Source: Henckelia pumila
Lineage: Eukaryota > Streptophyta > Magnoliopsida > Lamiales > Gesneriaceae
Assembly: GCF_033568475.1 (NCBI RefSeq)
Contig: NC_133123.1
Span: 4,092,001-4,156,000, forward strand
Direction of reading: 5' to 3'
DNA: 64,000 nt
Of this stretch, positions 61,110 to 64,000 are shown in pieces. Position numbers and translations under genes: made by a program. The stretch's first letter is position 1; the number at the start of each line of letters is the position of its first letter. Under the pieces are notes generated by a model, which was not told the DNA's origin, did no database searches, and was given only the letters and a program-made list of their open reading frames with translations.

Positions 61110-61972
61110 AAAACTTTTAATAGACTCCTGCTGAGCATGTGGGGCATTTTTCTGGAAACAATCGGTAATGCTCCTGGTTTTCTTTTTGATTGGTTTTGAA
61201 CTGTAGTTAGGTCTAGTTGTGATAAACCATCTGATCCATACAGCGAGTGGAGAGTCGCTTGTTCATGATCTAGCTTTCTCCCATTGTTGTCATATACCAG
61301 TATTCTACTTGTTCAATCATCTGAGTTTGGTAATTTTCTTACATGGTGATGGGGTTCACTTGGGCGGAAGATGATTTTTAGGAAGTCTACTATCTGTTAC
61401 CTTTATTTTAATTCCTTACAATCGAACTCGATGCCTTACTTCAGTTGCGATTGAATAGACTGGATGGATTCATTTTAATGTACCCTAATTCCTATTCAGT
61501 CGTCAATTTTGATTTGCCAAATAACACACCTGTTTCGCTCAATCAGAATTTTTTAATATGTTGCAATTTTGAAATAGATGTTCTAATTAATATTGTTAGT
61601 AGTAAAGTCTATTAATCATGCATCTCAGACGGAGCTTTTTTTTTTTAATTATTTTTTCTCGAGTCAATTTCCGAAAAGCTATTTTTATTTAATTCCTTTT
61701 TCTATTTGGGTGTTAAGATCTCACCATTAGAGAATCACATATTCGATTTTGGCTGTCATGCTTCCTTGAAGTTTGCTGTGGGCCAGGGAGAATTTATTTT
61801 TTAGGCAGTTGGCCCTGAACCATCAGAATTCTTGCTTTGCTTAGTCTGTTTAAAATTGTAGATGTATTATTTTTTAGTGTTAAAAATCAAGATATGTCAT
61901 GGCTTTATTCATAATTATAAGTTATAAATCAAATATATTGTTTTAAGGAGACGTATGGAAGATTATTTATTA
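61110..61972. other. 3' flank of UBP14
   Basis: The first several hundred bases are probably 3' untranslated sequence and downstream flank. No further gene was recognised. Confidence 0.5.
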
Positions 61973-62291
61973 AGGTACCGTTTAGTAGGATAGTTTAGTA
62001 ATCTATGCACAATTTATCAAATATAATTTTGCGTTATATTATTTATTCATCTATTAATTACATCAATCAAATCATTTAATTTAAATTATTATATTATTTC
62101 TTATATACATAATATTATTCATATTTTATTTATTTATTGTTAAAAAAATAAAATGGTAATTCATCATTTTTATATAAAATTTAATCAATCAATTCAAATA
62201 ATCTTATAATCAAATATTATATTAACTATAATTTTTTATTTTTTATTATATTATATTATTTATTTATGTATTATTTATGTCATACCAAGGC
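61973..62291. mobile_element. MITE-like element, copy 3, diverged
   Basis: It starts near GGTACCGTTTAGTAGGATAG and shares TTATTTATTCATCTATTAATTA, ACATCAATCAAATCAT and ATGGTAATTCATCATTTTTA-type blocks with copy 1 at 38849-39236. The right terminus is poorly preserved, so the end is approximate. Confidence 0.55.
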
Positions 62292-63149
62292 GATTGATAT
62301 GTGGACAAATATCTATCAGAAAATTTCCTTTCTCATGATTACTTGTGTCTATCAAAGTTATAATTAAATTCTCTTTACACTTTTGTTTTCGACAAATCCT
62401 CTCTCAAAATGTTTTTGTTTTTACGAAATGTGTGTCGATAGAGGAATAAAAATAAGAAAAATAAAAGTGTGTTTGACAACCAAGTAATTTGAAAATAACT
62501 ATGCCCTAATAATAATAATATATATATATATATATATATAAAAGAAATTATAACAAGTATGTATGGTACCAAGTACCATTAATAAAGGCTGATGCCACTA
62601 AAAGATGAACAAAAAAATTTCAAACTAAATATTATTATAACTATTCAATGTTCATGGTCTGCATGCATGTTGCTATTAGTACTATCACGAATTATTTCTG
62701 AATTGTTCTAACTTTGACTTTTTGGTTTTGATAAGCAATTAATATTATTTTTATTCGGTGACACCAAATTATATTACAACTGGAGTATTCTTATCAATTA
62801 TTGGTTTAATTTTTTTAGATTATTACAAATTAAATAAATTTTTATAAGTCTCGTGAACTTTTGAGTCTTCTTATGTATTCAAATTATTCATATTATCAAT
62901 ATATTCAAGGAACTCCTGATTGTTTTATAAAGATAATACGACAGGATAATGTATTGCCCTCCAAAATAAGTTTAAATACTAAATAATATGTTAAAATTCA
63001 ATAGTTTAGTAATTTCAAAATGTTATTTCGTTTTATATATAACAATTTATTTATTGGTTGTATACTTATATTTCACAACATGTATTTGATAAATATTGTA
63101 AAATTTATTCAAATCATTTGATTTTTATCATAAAATTTTATTTCATGTG
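62292..63149. other. AT-rich intergenic DNA with a TA repeat
   Basis: A short TA tract lies at about 62518-62540. No gene or bounded repeat was recognised. Confidence 0.5.
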
Positions 63150-63152
63150 ATA

Positions 63153-63162
<10 letters not shown>

Positions 63163-63218
<56 letters not shown>

Positions 63219-63385
63219 GATGTGGGAACCTGCAATCGCTATCTTTCGGTGCTCTCTGAGTAATAGTCCAAGAAGGTGTTGCGACATGCTAGTCCAATAA
63301 GATGTTGGCATGGGGAATTGAACTCCTGATCTCTGGCCAAAATTTCACCTACTCTATCAACTTAGACACCCTTTTGGGGCATCAA
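63163..63385 (-). mobile_element. tRNA-derived SINE-like element, first of two
   Basis: Read on the minus strand from 63385, the head has an A-box-like TCTAAGTTGATAGAGTAGG and a B-box-like GAGTTCAATTCCC about 30 bases on, the split promoter of RNA polymerase III genes. The body ends near 63215 and is followed by a long TA-repeat tail down to about 63163. ATACCTATAT flanks it at 63150 and 63386. Confidence 0.65.
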
Positions 63386-63395
63386 ATACCTATAT

Positions 63396-63639
63396 ATATA
63401 TATTTTTTGAGAATACAAGTACAATATTTCATCAATATTACAACTATACGATACAACAATGTAATGAAACTGCCCGCACAACCGACGAGACTTGAGCATG
63501 GACTCGAGACTTGCTTATCTCGAGCGATGAAACTACTTAAATCTACCTAAATAAATTAGAAAAATCTACTCGCCATCATCGAAAATCGAATTGGTCTCAG
63601 GGCCTTACCCTTGACCATTGGGCCAATGGCTCATTGGCT
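63396..63639 (-). mobile_element. SINE-like element, second of two
   Basis: The 13-base sequence CAAATACCTATAT is present on both sides (63383-63395 and 63640-63652), the length of a LINE-type target duplication. On the minus strand the head has GCCCAATGGTCAAGGGTAAG, a candidate A box, and a B-box-like TCTCGAGTCCATGC farther on. The end is T/A-rich (CTCAAAAAATATATA). It has no coding capacity. Confidence 0.65.
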
Positions 63640-63652
63640 CAAATACCTATAT

Positions 63653-64000
63653 TTAATACAGTAGAAGTGTATAGATTGCTCGATAATTTTCGAAAATTTG
63701 TAGCCAAAGAAGATCCAAAATACTCGTTCCTTTTGTTTGCACATCGTAATTCAGCATTTGATTCTTTTTTTAAAAATCCACAATTTATTCTTTGTATGCA
63801 TTCTTGTGTTTCTGCTTGGACGTCAGATCTCATTGCAAATTGCACAAAACCTTCAACTGGTGCATTTTTCATTTCCATAATATTTAGGGTTTTAGCCACC
63901 CTTCAATTCTATTTTTATACACTCCCTTCATTTTTTTTAGGTTAAACTGAAACAAGGAAGGAAGATGAAATTAAATTTAAGAACAGAACAAATTCCATAA
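63653..64000. other. Right edge of the window, nothing recognised
   Basis: Frames exist on both strands (63634-63945 plus, 63639-63899 minus), but they overlap each other and neither has a motif. A gene continuing beyond the window cannot be excluded. Confidence 0.4.

Overview
The window is nuclear DNA of a flowering plant, almost certainly a eudicot and probably an asterid. It has spliceosomal genes with GT-AG introns, AT-rich intergenic DNA, LTR retrotransposons, a TRIM, hAT-like elements, MITEs and SINE-like insertions. No bacterial or organellar features were seen. The species cannot be fixed from sequence alone.

Region 1 (1-27300) is a repeat-rich block. It starts with the end of a copia LTR (1-419), followed by an AT-rich repeat array. 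A copia element in minus orientation (3122-24387, 5-bp target duplication AACTA) carries a younger Ty3/gypsy chromovirus inside its right LTR (13250-23436, target duplication AATTC). The copia gag-pol is broken by stops and deletions, and a long extra reading frame lies 3' of pol. The gypsy element is nearly intact. Its gag and pol are separated by what looks like a 196-nt spliceosomal intron.

Region 2 (27300-34511) holds two tandem, apparently intact G-type lectin S-receptor-like kinase genes on the plus strand, each with six exons.

Region 3 (36700-51952) holds three minus-strand genes: a universal stress protein (PHOS34/PHOS32 type), a SPOROCYTELESS/NOZZLE-like EAR repressor and an uncharacterised small membrane protein. 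Between them are a complete TRIM, a complete non-autonomous hAT-like element, MITE copies, microsatellites and a 32-nt poly(C) run. From memory, two S-receptor kinases, then PHOS34, then SPL/NZZ matches Arabidopsis AT4G27290-AT4G27330, so this looks like conserved microsynteny.

Region 4 (53957-61109) is a complete 20-exon gene for ubiquitin-specific protease 14 (UBP14, isopeptidase T type). The right end carries a third MITE copy and two SINE-like insertions at one repeated target sequence.

The host genes belong to unrelated processes: cell-surface signalling, stress response, sporogenesis control and ubiquitin recycling. They do not form a pathway. Exon boundaries were worked out by hand from splice sites and reading phase, without transcript support.
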